64,000 nt of DNA, taken from NCBI GenBank assembly GCA_018806985.1, contig JADANN010000034.1, positions 806,001 to 870,000 on the forward strand, in the 5' to 3' direction. Origin of the DNA: Angiostrongylus vasorum (taxonomy: Eukaryota > Nematoda > Chromadorea > Rhabditida > Metastrongylidae). A model generated the notes under the pieces. The model saw nothing but the letters and a program-made list of their open reading frames with translations. It was not told the DNA's origin and did not search any database. A program made the translations under genes and the position numbers. Positions 1 to 10,600 of the stretch are shown in pieces; position 1 is the first letter of the stretch, and every line of letters begins with the position of its first letter.

Positions 1-616
1 GAAAAGGTAATATGAACGTCAATTCAGTTTGAAAAAATAATGCTTTGCGAACATCCAGAAATTCTCTGATCTTATAATTCTCTAGTATGCAGTTTTCGCT
101 GACAGATTCCACGAATTCACTTCCTAACCTCACTGTAATCAACTTCAAATCAATAAGTTCTAGAAGAGGTCCAATGTTCAACTCCAATCCCATTTCCAAG
201 AAATCCAGAAGCCGCTTTTGCCGTTCTTCGCTGTTTCCAATCGATATGACGATGTAGTTGCATTTGAGATGTCTTAATAATATTTTATTCTGGCTGTATA
301 CCACTGATTCGATACGATCACCACTGCGGGCAAAGTATGATCGGTACATAGAAATAAGAGGCAAAAACAGATGAGAAGCTTCTTCTTTCGTAGATGATAA
401 GCGATTTCTGGATGCTTGCGTGGAAGTTTTGCGCCCATCAACACTTGACAGTGATTCTGTCGAGGAGTCAGTGCAGACGCCACTGGACGTTGACGGGCAG
501 TCAGGCGAGATGTATGCTTCGTCTTGAACTCTGCTATGCACGTAGTCGTTGAAATCGTCATCACCACCGAATGAAATCACGTTGTTCGTGTTCGAAACCA
601 GTACATAACCAAACAT
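1..616 (-). CDS. N-terminal part of a longin-like protein, cut by window edge
   Basis: An open minus-strand frame runs from ATG 616-614 to base 1 without a stop, about 205 codons, and continues off the left edge. The start is chosen because it is the first Met in the frame and is followed by a hydrophobic strand (MFGYVLVSN). Residues about 18-26 are acidic (GGDDDFNDY), about 36-75 are Ser/Thr-rich, and from about 85 there is an alpha/beta block with LFLPLISMYRSYFARSG, then YIVISIGNSEERQKR and LLDFLEMGLELNIGPLLELI. This strand-helix layout resembles N-terminal longin domains such as HPS1 or MON1/CCZ1-type trafficking proteins, where they act in Rab-exchange complexes. The family match is only my inference. 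A splice donor before the edge cannot be excluded, for example near 133, where the frame also stays open. Confidence 0.55.
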   Translation of the reverse strand, partial: MFGYVLVSNTNNVISFGGDDDFNDYVHSRVQDEAYISPDCPSTSSGVCTDSSTESLSSVDGRKTSTQASRNRLSSTKEEASHLFLPLISMYRSYFARSGDRIESVVYSQNKILLRHLKCNYIVISIGNSEERQKRLLDFLEMGLELNIGPLLELIDLKLITVRLGSEFVESVSENCILENYKIREFLDVRKALFFQTELTFILPF

Positions 617-1970
617 TGTAGAAGTAGCGAATTGAAACCGTGATCGCGTATTCTGAAGAGTTAACGTTGAAAAATTGTAAAACCCAAAATATTCTCAACT
701 ACAAACAAAGCGATGGAGAAACGATGAATAAGAAATATGACCACAGCAGAATAATGAGAACGACCGACATTTCTTCAAATTAAATGGATTATTTTGTGGA
801 GAACTTTTTCATTTAAGCTAAAAAAATATGGTTGTAATTAGTAAGTTAACTCTACAAATCTGGTAGCTTGCAATCAGTTGATATGAGTTGGTCCCAATAT
901 ACAATGCAAGAAAATAGTTCGTTGTTAATGTCCTTGAATTAATTGAAAAATAATGAAAGTTGGAGGCAGGGAACTCACAAAATCTTAAAGTTAGATTAAC
1001 GCCTAGGTAAACAGACATAAGAAAAAAAAGAAAGGAAGAAGAGACGTTTTTAGTATGAAGCACCGTGTCAGTAATCAAATAGACTAGAAAGTTTCAAGAA
1101 GTGATCACGAAGACCAGAAATCAAATTCATCGTTTGAGGACGACGATCTCAACGGCTAGACGGTCAAGCTACTGTGTGACGTGTGGGTGACGGCTAAAGG
1201 TCTTCCATGGGACAATACGTGTAGTCGAACCGATAAGATAAGTGCAAACGAAGCAAATATCCGATTAGTTCACCATAAACTGTATATCATTCCTCCAACT
1301 ATTTCACAACGTTCAGATAATCACTGCTGTACAGAAAAGACGGAAGAATTTTAACAAGGTGTTAAATCACGGCTGGTATCAACTGCGTAAAAGTTTACAA
1401 AACTGTCTCTTTCCAACAAGAATCTCGAAGTTACTAAAAGAATGTTGAAACAAATTGGATGGTTTCCTTAACCCAGCATCTCGAATAGTTCCAGATTTGA
1501 CAGCGAGTTAAAAAAAGCAGCATGGTTTTCAGGGGGCCATCTCTCCTTCTGAGGCTGTGGACTACACACAAGCAGTGTACTACCAAGAATTTCTCATCAT
1601 AAAAAAAAATCACTGTTAAGTAGAACTAACAAAGGAAAAATGAAAAGTTAGTGTATCAATGATCTTACAATGATTTTGCCAGGCCTAGGTGTTTTCTCCG
1701 CAATCCACATTAAACTTACTTCTGTTGGAAAGAAAGTTTTGCGTCCAAAAAAATTTTTATGAAGAAAAAAAATCAGGAGAACAGTGAGTTGTTTTTTGTA
1801 TTATATGAGCTAGGATGTTCTGGACACCCAGATTACTAATATCGGTCATCCAAGCGCCCTTGTCACTTCTTTTTGCGTTTAACTAGTATGAAACTTTATC
1901 GACCATTAGTGTTATTCGTTTAAGGCCAACATAGAATGAGTATGGGAGACATATCATGTCCACAGATTAG
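617..1970. other. non-coding, nothing recognised
   Basis: AT-rich DNA upstream of the partial gene. The only ORFs are short, have no family resemblance and lack a plausible exon structure. The first 100-200 bases to the right of 616 should contain the promoter and 5' UTR of that gene, but no clear core motif is visible. Confidence 0.5.
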
Positions 1971-1979
1971 AAAAGCAGT

Positions 1980-2320
1980 GAGGAATCAAAGACAAGGCAT
2001 TCGGGGCTGATCAGTCCTTGTAGGATGTGCCGTGCCTTCGACTTCATTAAAGATGGTAGAGGGTGATCGAATGCTTATCTGACCTAACAACAACATGAGA
2101 GGGTTAAGCGATGTATCAAGCTAATGATGCTTGTCTCCCAGAGAAGCCTAGAACATAAATGCAGGACCCGAGGGATGGAATACTCGGTGAGTGCAGCAGC
2201 CGATATTGAATCAACGAGCACATTTATATTGCATTCATCCTTAACTACTGCGTACCGCCGAAAAGTAGTAACGAATATGAAGTGATCGCCCAGAGGAACG
2301 GAGAAATTTGTTGTGCCCAA
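1980..2320 (-). repeat. S1 SINE fragment, decayed
   Basis: The stretch holds reversed pieces of the S1 family: a tail block (a tgatcagtccttgtagg relative of the S1 tgatcaacgc tail), an aagatggtag block, and gggatggaatactcggtgag near the tRNA-like head. Similarity is patchy compared with the copies at 30.2 and 44.3 kb, so this is an old copy. Confidence 0.4.
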
Positions 2321-2464
2321 TCAAAAAACTCGGTGCAAAGGAGGCAAATTTGTGGTCGATATGTGAAAAAAGCAATCAACGACTGATAAGAGACCACAGT
2401 CACAAGCCACAAACATCACATGCTGCAATAAAATCAGCACTGAACACTGACCTTTTGGAAAGTA

Positions 2465-2700
2465 TTTTCTGAACTGCAACTTCAACTACAGCCTCAGCTA
2501 AACTGGGTTTAATGCCGACTTGTGCTCTCCAGATCATTCGCTTTGACGGGTGATGGCAGATGGCATCGTTAGAAAAAAACGTGCTGGTGGTGCAGTGGGT
2601 AACATGTGAGCTCCCAGAAGGGACAACCGCGCGTTGGAATCTGGCCAGGAGTTCGGGTTTTGCAAATATCTCACTATCACTGTGGCCATTTTTCAAATAG
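2465..2700 (+). repeat. family-B retroposon copy
   Basis: Plus-oriented copy of a repeat recognisable by its order of blocks: cttcaactacagcctcagc, a gctctccagatcatt block, a gtgcagtgggtaacatgtga block, then ttttgcaaatatctcactat. The same block order recurs at 9.1, 26.4, 35.4 and 51.5 kb. It has no coding capacity. Confidence 0.5.
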
Positions 2701-3599
2701 ACTAATGATTTTTTTGAACTCAAATGTTTCTGCAGTTTTCCCCCTGATCTACTTCTAATGTAGACACGTTCAATATTATTTCGAAAATCGTTGCTTTTGC
2801 ACTAATTCAAAAGCTGACCTGATGCACTGAAATGTTCCGTAGTGCTTTTGAAATATATTTTCTTCGTATATGCTTAAAAGTGCCACGAATAACACTCATT
2901 GAGAGTAACACGAGCCAACGAAGAACAAGGTAACTACGCTTAGTGAAGATGGGGGAGGAGTACACGTGACCGAGTAACTGCTCTAAGACGCTAGCGGTTC
3001 AGACCTTTTTTATTCAAGTGATAATATTTGTATATAAATGCCTTAACATACTGTACGAATTGTATTCGGCTTAGCGATTCTGTTGAAGATCTACATTCAT
3101 TTCAGGCCAAGGAGTTTCATGCGCAGTGCAATGGGCCCCTCGACTTTACCTTTAGGCAGAGTGGTTCCATGTCCACATCAGGATTAAGCGACAAAATACC
3201 AATAACGAAAAGTTGAAGCTAATGCAACAGAGGCCTGCAGAATGCCCGTGGATGAAGGCGGTGGCAGGAAATGTGGGGTCCGACGAACGAGCGTTTTTCA
3301 TTCATCAACAAACGGTGACTTTACCGCTGCATGATTGACAGGTTCGGTACTTAACAAAATACTACTGCGAGTAATAAGTTTGAGAGACAATATTAACAGC
3401 AAATCATGCTATTACGTATACAATATTCGATGTACTAACAAATAAGAGCGCGTTAAATAAACAAGAGTATCAACGTTGATCCAAACAACAAGTCACCAAT
3501 TAGTATAAGTGGTTGTAAGTTTATCCTTGTATTCCATTCAAAATAAGTAAGGAAATAAAATGTGGATACGAAATTTCCCTATGAGGTAAAAGGACAAAG

Positions 3600-3705
3600 G
3601 ATTAAGTTTTCGGCGTTGGTCAATCTCTGAGGGATGCGCCAAGCCCCCCGACTTCATCAACTATTGTTAGATGTAACTGAATTCATGTTTGGCCTATAAA
3701 ATGAG
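3600..3705 (-). repeat. S1 SINE tail fragment
   Basis: Reverse copy of the S1 3' half (ggtcaatctctgagggatgc, then gacttcatcaa). It matches the same blocks in the copies at 6.9 and 44.3 kb. The tRNA-like head is missing. Confidence 0.5.
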
Positions 3706-3849
3706 TTGTAATATTCATCCTGAAAAATCTCTAAGTGCAAGATCATCAGTGGATAGTAACTTCAGTATTTTTAATAAGCAAGTACAAGAAGGGACACACG
3801 AGTATTTCAAGTTTGCAATCGGAAAAACTGATGGATTTAATAAATCCTA

Positions 3850-5170
3850 TGACCGACTTTCTATTAACCTCCGCATTGATTAAATAATTCTTTATATTCT
3901 TGTTGAGCAAACGCGAGGTGTTATTTCATTCTTTATTCAGGAACAAGCTAACGTTTCGGCGGATTTAGCCTTCCTCAGAGCCTGGAAGAGTCAAGTTGAC
4001 AGCAACCTACCGAGCCAAACACCTCCATAACCAAATAGAAAAAAATGCTAAACCAAAATTTCGATCACATTGTACACAGAGCAGCTTCTTTGCACACTCA
4101 TCGCTTTCTATGAGTCTTCCACTAAATAGGTAACGTGGAGACCAACCGCACAGAGTTCACATGGAAGCGTAATATGCCCCCTCCCATCAAAATAACAGCC
4201 TTATATACTGCCCAATTTCATGCGTGATAATGAGGCATTCTTCCCTGCGGTTCATTTTCAGATTTCTGGAGTTGATCCAGAACGCCTCGAAAGTTTTGCG
4301 CGCTTGTGTTCGCGATTCCCATGCGAGGATCGTGATCTGTACTTCAAAGTCCTCCGCGTTATGTCTCTGGGTCCTATGCGTGCCTAGTGGGGTATTTGGT
4401 TTACGTTTGCCGACTAGATGTTCTTCTATGCGGACACAGAGGGGGTCTGGCCGTTTCGCCAATGTATTCGTCTCCGCACGCCTTAGAGGATATCAGAAAG
4501 ACCGTACCCGAGCTCATGCAATCACCTTCTCTACCATTAGGGCAAATTATGCAATTTTGCGTTCCACATAGAAGGTCATATAGGCGGTTACGCACTAGAT
4601 GGCACCTAAGAGTACTCGGTGACATTTCAACTGTTTACCGAATTCTCTAGACTCGCCTTTCTTAAGCAGCTTTTCATAGCTGCACTTACATCATTTGAGA
4701 TGAAAGGTACGATAAACGGGTCCCTTTTTATCGCTAGAGTTGTCGTTTGGGAGCGTAGGATTTCCCTTACACCTAACCCGAGCTACAGTTTCGTAGCCAT
4801 TAGAAATGGATATTTGCCGTGCCAATTTTCCGGGACTCCTCTCTCTGCTGTCTTCCCGTGCACACGTTGGTTGCTGTTCGAAACATGTTTCTTACAAGCG
4901 CCCTTTTTTGTGTGTGAAGGGTGAGAAGAGAGGTAATGAACAAGTATGTTTTTGCTACTTGGCTTTCGGTACAATTTCGTAGTGTAGCTGCTTTCTGATA
5001 GGTTGATTTGCACTTTCAGAAATGGAAGCCAGTTTTCCTTCGGTTTCTCTGGGTGAACTTGATGTACTCTGACTGCTCATTCAGTAACTTAAGACATTTG
5101 TCCATTTCCTGTTGTGTTGAGCAAATGACAAAGCAGTCATCTAATATCTACAGTAGAGTAACGGCCCCAG
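3850..5170 (-). mobile_element. Penelope-like element: end of RT plus GIY-YIG endonuclease (broken)
   Basis: Read on minus, about 5170-4800 encodes the end of a reverse transcriptase (DCFVICSTQQEMDKC, then YRKPSSKNILVHYLSSHPS). About 4620-4190 encodes a GIY-YIG-type endonuclease block (CGDEYIGET, R-x-E-HL-x-GKRK, ARKTFEAFWIN). This RT-then-GIY-YIG order is typical of Penelope-like retroelements. Frameshifts and stops divide the two parts, so the copy is dead. The 3' end (3850-4000) carries a terminal block shared with the copies at 10.4, 12.0, 22.4, 26.2 and 57.2 kb, including the hammerhead-like core. The copy is truncated at its 5' end. Confidence 0.75.
3951..3980 (-). ncRNA. hammerhead-ribozyme-like core
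   Basis: On minus the sequence reads CTGAGGA, then a small GC stem (GGC/GCC around a short AT loop), then GAAACG. This is the order of the two conserved hammerhead strands (CUGANGA and GAAA) around stem II. Hammerheads are known in Penelope-like elements. Stem I and the cleavage site were not resolved, so activity is unproven. Confidence 0.45.
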
Positions 5171-5276
5171 GTCGATTACTGGTGCTTCCACCAAAGACAT
5201 AAATGCTGATTTATCGCATTTCTCTCTTTGATTCATTCATGGTTCAATTTTCGCTAGCGACTTCATCTTTTGCAAC

Positions 5277-5545
5277 AATCGTTTAAAGTTTTAATTTAAT
5301 ATTTACTGCCTCCTCTTTTTAATGGCAGGATATTGCGAAATAACCGCATGTGTCTGGGTGGGGAACAAACGAGCTATTGTCCCTTCCTGGGAGTGACGCG
5401 TTCACCACCACACCATGCGGGTCCTTCGTTTCACCTATCACTCAGCTGCTTCTATCGACCAAAGGACCCGCATGGTGTGGTCGTGAAGCAGACACCTGCG
5501 ATCCGGAATTTTGCAAATATCTCAGCTTCACTGAAATCGTTTAAA
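5277..5545 (-). repeat. foldback retroposon (family A) with 11-bp target duplication
   Basis: An element of about 247 bp (5288-5534) is flanked by identical 11-bp repeats aatcgtttaaa at 5277-5287 and 5535-5545. Its interior is an inverted repeat: accacaccatgcgggtcctt meets aaggacccgcatggtgtggt. The left end holds the family tail, a ctgcc...ggcag hairpin block (seen here on the reverse strand) next to an AT-rich stretch. The target duplication and asymmetric tail point to retroposition. Related copies are at 49.1 and 57.6 kb. Confidence 0.7.
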
Positions 5546-5599
5546 TGTTTCTTTTTTACGATGTCTAACTTTTATTTACTGCCTATTATTTTTTTCACT

Positions 5600-5940
5600 T
5601 GTTTTCCGCCATCACGAGCATGGCGCTAGTTCGATTCCGCTCCTGGTCAACCAAGCCCTGTCATCCCTCCGGGGTCGAGGAATTGGCGCCGAACTTGTCT
5701 GAGAAAAAATCGTTCCTTGCAATCCAGTTGGGAACGCTCCAGCCCGGCTGTCCCAGATCTCCAGGAAGAATTGTTCGACCAGCATTCTACGACATTCAAG
5801 ATGAGATGAAAATCCTCAAGCAGCAATCGAAGTCGCACGTAAAAAGTTGGAAGAGCTTCGTGGACAATGAATGCGAGGAAACGAATCGAATGTGGCAAGT
5901 GCTAGGATCCACACAGTAGACGTGAAGATAGGTCATATAA
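5600..5940 (+). repeat. S2 SINE: tRNA-like head, RTE-A-like tail
   Basis: The head holds a Pol III B-box-like motif (gctagttcgattccgctc). The 3' half (ccagcattctacgacattc through tgctaggatccacacagta) ends in a segment close to the last codons and 3' end of RTE-A, where tgctagggtccgcaca occurs. A second copy with the same layout lies at 38.08-38.35 kb. A 106-codon ORF across it is a chance reading. Confidence 0.55.
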
Positions 5941-5984
5941 AAAAAAACAAAAAAATTTTTTTCATGGAAAAGCATTATGTGAAA

Positions 5985-6340
5985 TAAAACTCCAGTGATC
6001 CTGAGATATTTGCAAGTCTTAGACCCCAGGCCAGACCAATTAGTGATTATTCGTTCCGGTGGCTCACGTGTTAAGCACGGCGCTCCTGAAGCGCTCTTTC
6101 TGCCTTTCTCTCAGTCAGTCTTTTTACCCTAACGGTGCCATCGGCTCATGAGCCACTTCACTGATTCCTGAAAAAATCCCTTTAGGGTAAAAAGACTGAT
6201 TGAGAGAAAGGCGGAACGGCGGCCTTAGTGGTGTCGTGCGTAACACGTGAGCCCCCGAAAGGGTTACCGCAGTTGGATCTGGCCTCGTGTCCAGCTTTTG
6301 CAAATATCTCAGCATTACTGTGCTTCTTTTCATTTTGCTG
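5985..6340. repeat. foldback family-B repeat
   Basis: The two halves are inverted copies of each other: cagtctttttaccctaa near 6115-6132 pairs with ttagggtaaaaagactg near 6182-6198. Outer blocks also pair (gatatttgcaa on the left, ttgcaaatatc on the right). No ORF is credible here. It differs from family A in its arm sequence but shares the ttgcaaatatctcagca end. Confidence 0.6.
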
Positions 6341-6878
6341 GATAAGTTACAATTGCCATATCTTTGTCTTAAATGTCTCGTTCGTCTAATTTATATTTCG
6401 CGCAATTTTATTGGAGCTAAACTTATTTACCGGTTGTTCTCAGTTTTATTACAGAAGTGTTTTTTGAAATCAACCTTCTGTTTATGAGCAGGATAGAATG
6501 TTTGTTTTCCCATGATAAGTCTTTTTGGAGTACTATTGATTAGGATGAGATATCACGTGGTAGAAAGGCATTATATTTGTTCCATAGAAGTGAGCTCATT
6601 TCCGAAGTGAAGTAAGACAGTTTTTCTTGTTTAAGTTACTTTTTACTACATTTCTTTTTAGTGGATAAACAAGTTTTATCAGCACCACGTGCTGAGAACA
6701 TGATAGCAATGTGTTCATCTGCTCAGTTCCTCTCTTCACATCGAAATCCGCTTCCCTATGTGCTAAACAGAAGAAATTCCTGCTATAGGTGAAGCATGGT
6801 TCCACTACAGTGCAGTGCTGCCGGGTTTACTTCTACAATAAGGAAGGTAGTTTTATGTGTTTAGATATTAAGCGTAGT
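6341..6878. other. non-coding, nothing recognised
   Basis: AT-rich sequence with only short ORFs that lack family resemblance or splice context. No repeat family of the window extends into it. Confidence 0.45.
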
Positions 6879-7170
6879 GGGCGCGTGTAGCGTAACGTAG
6901 TAGTCGGAAGCGCCGAGCAATGCACATGGGATTGATTCTAGATCCAAGGCTTACCAATTCGTCCATCTTTTCGCGGTAGGCGAATTGATACCATACTTGT
7001 CTGGGAGGACAGCAGCACTGGCTCGACATATCGGTAGGTCACTGCAAGTCACTGTAAAGGCCAGATACGCATTCAACCACTTCCAACGATGCTTAATGAA
7101 GTCGAATGCATGACGCATCTCTCAGAGATTGATCAACGACGAGAGCTTTGTCCCTTTTTACCTTTTAGCT
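6879..7170 (+). repeat. S1 SINE (tRNA-like head)
   Basis: A full-length-looking copy of a repeat of about 290 bp. The head starts gggcgcgtgtagcgta with an A-box-like tagcgtaacgtagtagtcgg and a weak B-box-like ggattgattctagatcc. The body has gggaggacagcagcactgg and ggtaggtcactgcaagtca. The tail is gagagctttgtccctttt. The same order occurs at 25.3, 30.2 and 44.3 kb on plus and at 23.9 kb on minus. Confidence 0.65.
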
Positions 7171-7427
7171 ATTAAGCTGAAAAAATATTAGATGGAAAGT
7201 GCGAAACTCCACTTGAAAAAAAGGTTTGCACATCGCTGTCTTTTTCGAGTGAATACGCGAATTTAATGCCTCTATGAAACTTATAGGCTACTGCAGCTAT
7301 TAATATTTTAACCAGTGATACGAGAATGAACTTTCAACATTCAGCTTTCAAACTAGACAGAGAAGGCGACAATGCTGAGGATCCGCTAACGTGGAAGAGC
7401 AAAACACGTTAGTAAAGTGGACATACT

Positions 7428-7433
7428 TTATTC
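7428..7433 (-). terminator. candidate poly(A) signal of the transporter gene
   Basis: AATAAA on the minus strand lies about 190 bases beyond the stop codon of the transporter gene. It is the first perfect hexamer I noticed there. Confidence 0.4.
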
Positions 7434-7624
7434 CTGAAGAAAATAATGAAGGGTATGAAAACAATTCCGGAAGGAGCAAAAATTGTGTAAGCCAAACGAA
7501 AATCTTCTCATTTAGTTCTTTGTGAAAACATTACGAAAAAGAACATGTCTCGGTAAAGACCGTTCATCTCTATATTTAAATGAACGATATGTTTACAAAA
7601 GGATATCGTAAAGAACAAATGTCT

Positions 7625-10600
7625 TCAATCTTCTGGAGCTTGTTTTAACATTATACGAAGTTCAGGAATCTCCACCTCTTTCACATTCACATTGCCTTCA
7701 GCATTAACGCTCTGTCGAAGCAAAATCATCACTGAGTTGATAACGGCAAAGATAATCGCACAAATTCCAAACACTATGGAAGGATAGAATGCGGCTCTCA
7801 TGCTTTCATAGTGCTGGGAGACGAATCCTGAAAGCTATTTAAAGAATTAACGCATAAAACATCATATCGTTTCTTTCTTGTTTTCTACGACCACTTTTCA
7901 CAACTACAGTGCGGATCGCAGCACTTCTTGCATTCGGTTCGTTTACTCGAATCGATAACCCACGAAGGTGTTTGAACTTCCACGTGTGGGTTCTTGTGCT
8001 GTTTGATGAGTCGTCGTCTTTACGTTCCAATTAGAATGCAGGAAGTAAACGCTTCGCAAACAAGTATAGTACAAATTCGTTGACCCCAGAGGGATGAAAG
8101 GCCTGGTGAGCCCGCGGCAGCGTTGAAAGAGCGCCATGACATCATATTAACAAGTTGAAAATTGAATGCCCAATGGCCGCCTTGGGAACCCATTTAGATT
8201 GTTAGAACAGAATTAATTTCCGCAATAGAAGCAGTAAATTTTCCGATTTTCCGATAGCGAAACAAAGATGGGCCGGTCACATAATGACAAGAACAGACGA
8301 TGGATGGACGAAAAGAACAGTGGAGTGGACTCTAAGAGAATGCAAACGTCCCCAAGGACGACCACCTACACGTTGGGCGGACGTGTTCGTAAACAAAGTT
8401 AATCAGCTGTACCCGCAGATGCAGTTGTTTTACAGATCACGGTATGAGACTCGCAAGCGCTACCATGCTCGAACAAGACCACCACCATGGACTACGATTG
8501 CGAGAGAAAGGAACGAATGGCATGTGTGCTAGGGTCCGCACAACTCGTGAAGACGGGCCGTCCAAGCATCCAAGTATCCAAGTAAGTAATAGAACCAGTC
8601 TATGCAAGAGAAAAACTCATTCAAACGGACTGTACCTGCGATGTGCACTGCAGTGAACGCCGCCGCACCATTCACAAGATTTGTATAACCCAAAGCTCCC
8701 GGAAGTTGCGACGGTCCGACCATCGACAACAAAAACTGGGCAAGCGTCGCTTGGAAAAAATCCTAAAACTAACAAGTTAAGAAGAAGACTTTTAATAGTA
8801 GACAGGCTTGTGTTAAATGATTTCACAAAAGCTTTTAAACGCACAATATACACGTTTTGTATAAATATCTGAAGGCAAATGTGGAAAATAAATGTAGTAT
8901 TTCGCGTCCAGATAGAGTGCGTTACTAATAACTCCACTGCCTTTCATATGAAAGAGTAATTCAAAAGTAATTTAAATAATTTTGTGTTCCGCTCATATCT
9001 TAGCATCGTTTTGGCTGTATTTCACATTGTATCCCCTGCAATGAATAAAGATTAAAACGGTAAAAAAAAGTTAAAAACATTGTGATTTCGACTGCAACTT
9101 CAGCATGACTGGGTTTAGTGCTGATTTGTGCTCTCTAGATCATTCCCGTTGAGTTGACCGGTATATGCTGATAGCAACAATAGAGTAAAAAAGAACGTGG
9201 ATGGGAGAAAAGCAAAGCAAGGGGCTTCGATTCGTAAGGCAGGTAGAACGTGAGGATCCGTTAAGAGTAATCACGGTTTTGAGCCTTTTGAGGTTCCTAG
9301 CTTCGCTCAGATCTCAGCATCCCTATGTTTCTTAGAGTATTTCCGAGAAAATGTTGCACAGACAAATCTCCGCCTAAGCTCATGATCTATGTGCGCAATT
9401 ACTTAAATAAAATTCCTTAGCATGTATGGATATTGTTATAGCGTAAAAAAGCCCAATGCAGTGAAATGTCCAAATTTGCATGTTTTAGAGGCCTTTGGAG
9501 GTAAACATCAGATAAGTTTGAACAGAAAACCAGTGTGCGGGTTCATTTCAAAACCCGCTCTAGTTGTTAATGGCAGCGATTTTTTCCACATGAGCTTCAG
9601 TTTACAAATGAAGGATGTGACAGAGACATTAAGGTAGTCCAATAAGGCGATCACGAAAGCACTGCGAATCAGTTGCAGTAAATCTATTCCAAGGTTGATC
9701 ATTTCCAACGATAAAATTAAACAATAGACGAAAGAGAACAAAACTTCATTGTTGGTCGGTCAGTAGCACGGCCTTATCTTCATAAAGAATAGCACTGGCG
9801 TCAGCACACTTTTTCTCCTCCTTGTCGAACATCGGAACGTTTTAAGAGCAAGTTCCTTGCAGAACTGCAACAGTTCCTTGACACTGGTTTTCCTTAAGTC
9901 TGGCTTCCGGAAAGAAAATTTCCATCTCCATTCCAGAATGAGTTGCCATCCTGGCGAAATGGATGAAAGAAAACGGAGATCGATAAATATTCGTTCAGCG
10001 CGACGTTTCGCCTCATGACGCTACTCTATAAACTACTCTTTAATAATGCTTTACTAGTAACTGGTGACATCAGAAGGTTAGACATAATAAAGTTCCTCAA
10101 ACGGCATGTGTTAATGCCACGGCTCAAGATTGAGGGAACGATCGAGTGGTTAACACATTCAATACGAAATTTTTGAAACTGTTGAAAGCTGTGTAAAAGT
10201 TTGGAAATTACAGAGATCTCAACGAGTGCTTTATTAGGAGCACTAGAAACTTCAGAGTGGGGAAGGTCTGCGAGAAAGCTATTCCCCTTAGGTAATTATT
10301 TAAACGAAGATATAATTCAATTTCAGTGGTGCTCCCATTATCGTAACATAGGAAGGGAAAATAGAAGGCAAATATTCTTTATATTCTTGTTGAGCAAACG
10401 CTAAGTGTTATTTTATTCTCTATTCAAAAACAAGCTGACGTTTCGGCGGATTTCGTCTTCATCAGAGCCTCGAAAGGTCAAGTTGACCGCAATCTACCCA
10501 GCCAAACACTTTCATAATCAAACAGAGAAAAGAAATTGAAAAAAGAAAAGAAAAGAAAGGAAAGAAAATAGGAGAGAAGGAAACGACGAAAGAAAGAAAG

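Noticed and set aside
5599..5919. 106-codon plus ORF
   Set aside because: It lies across an S2 SINE; the reading is not conserved in the 38-kb copy.
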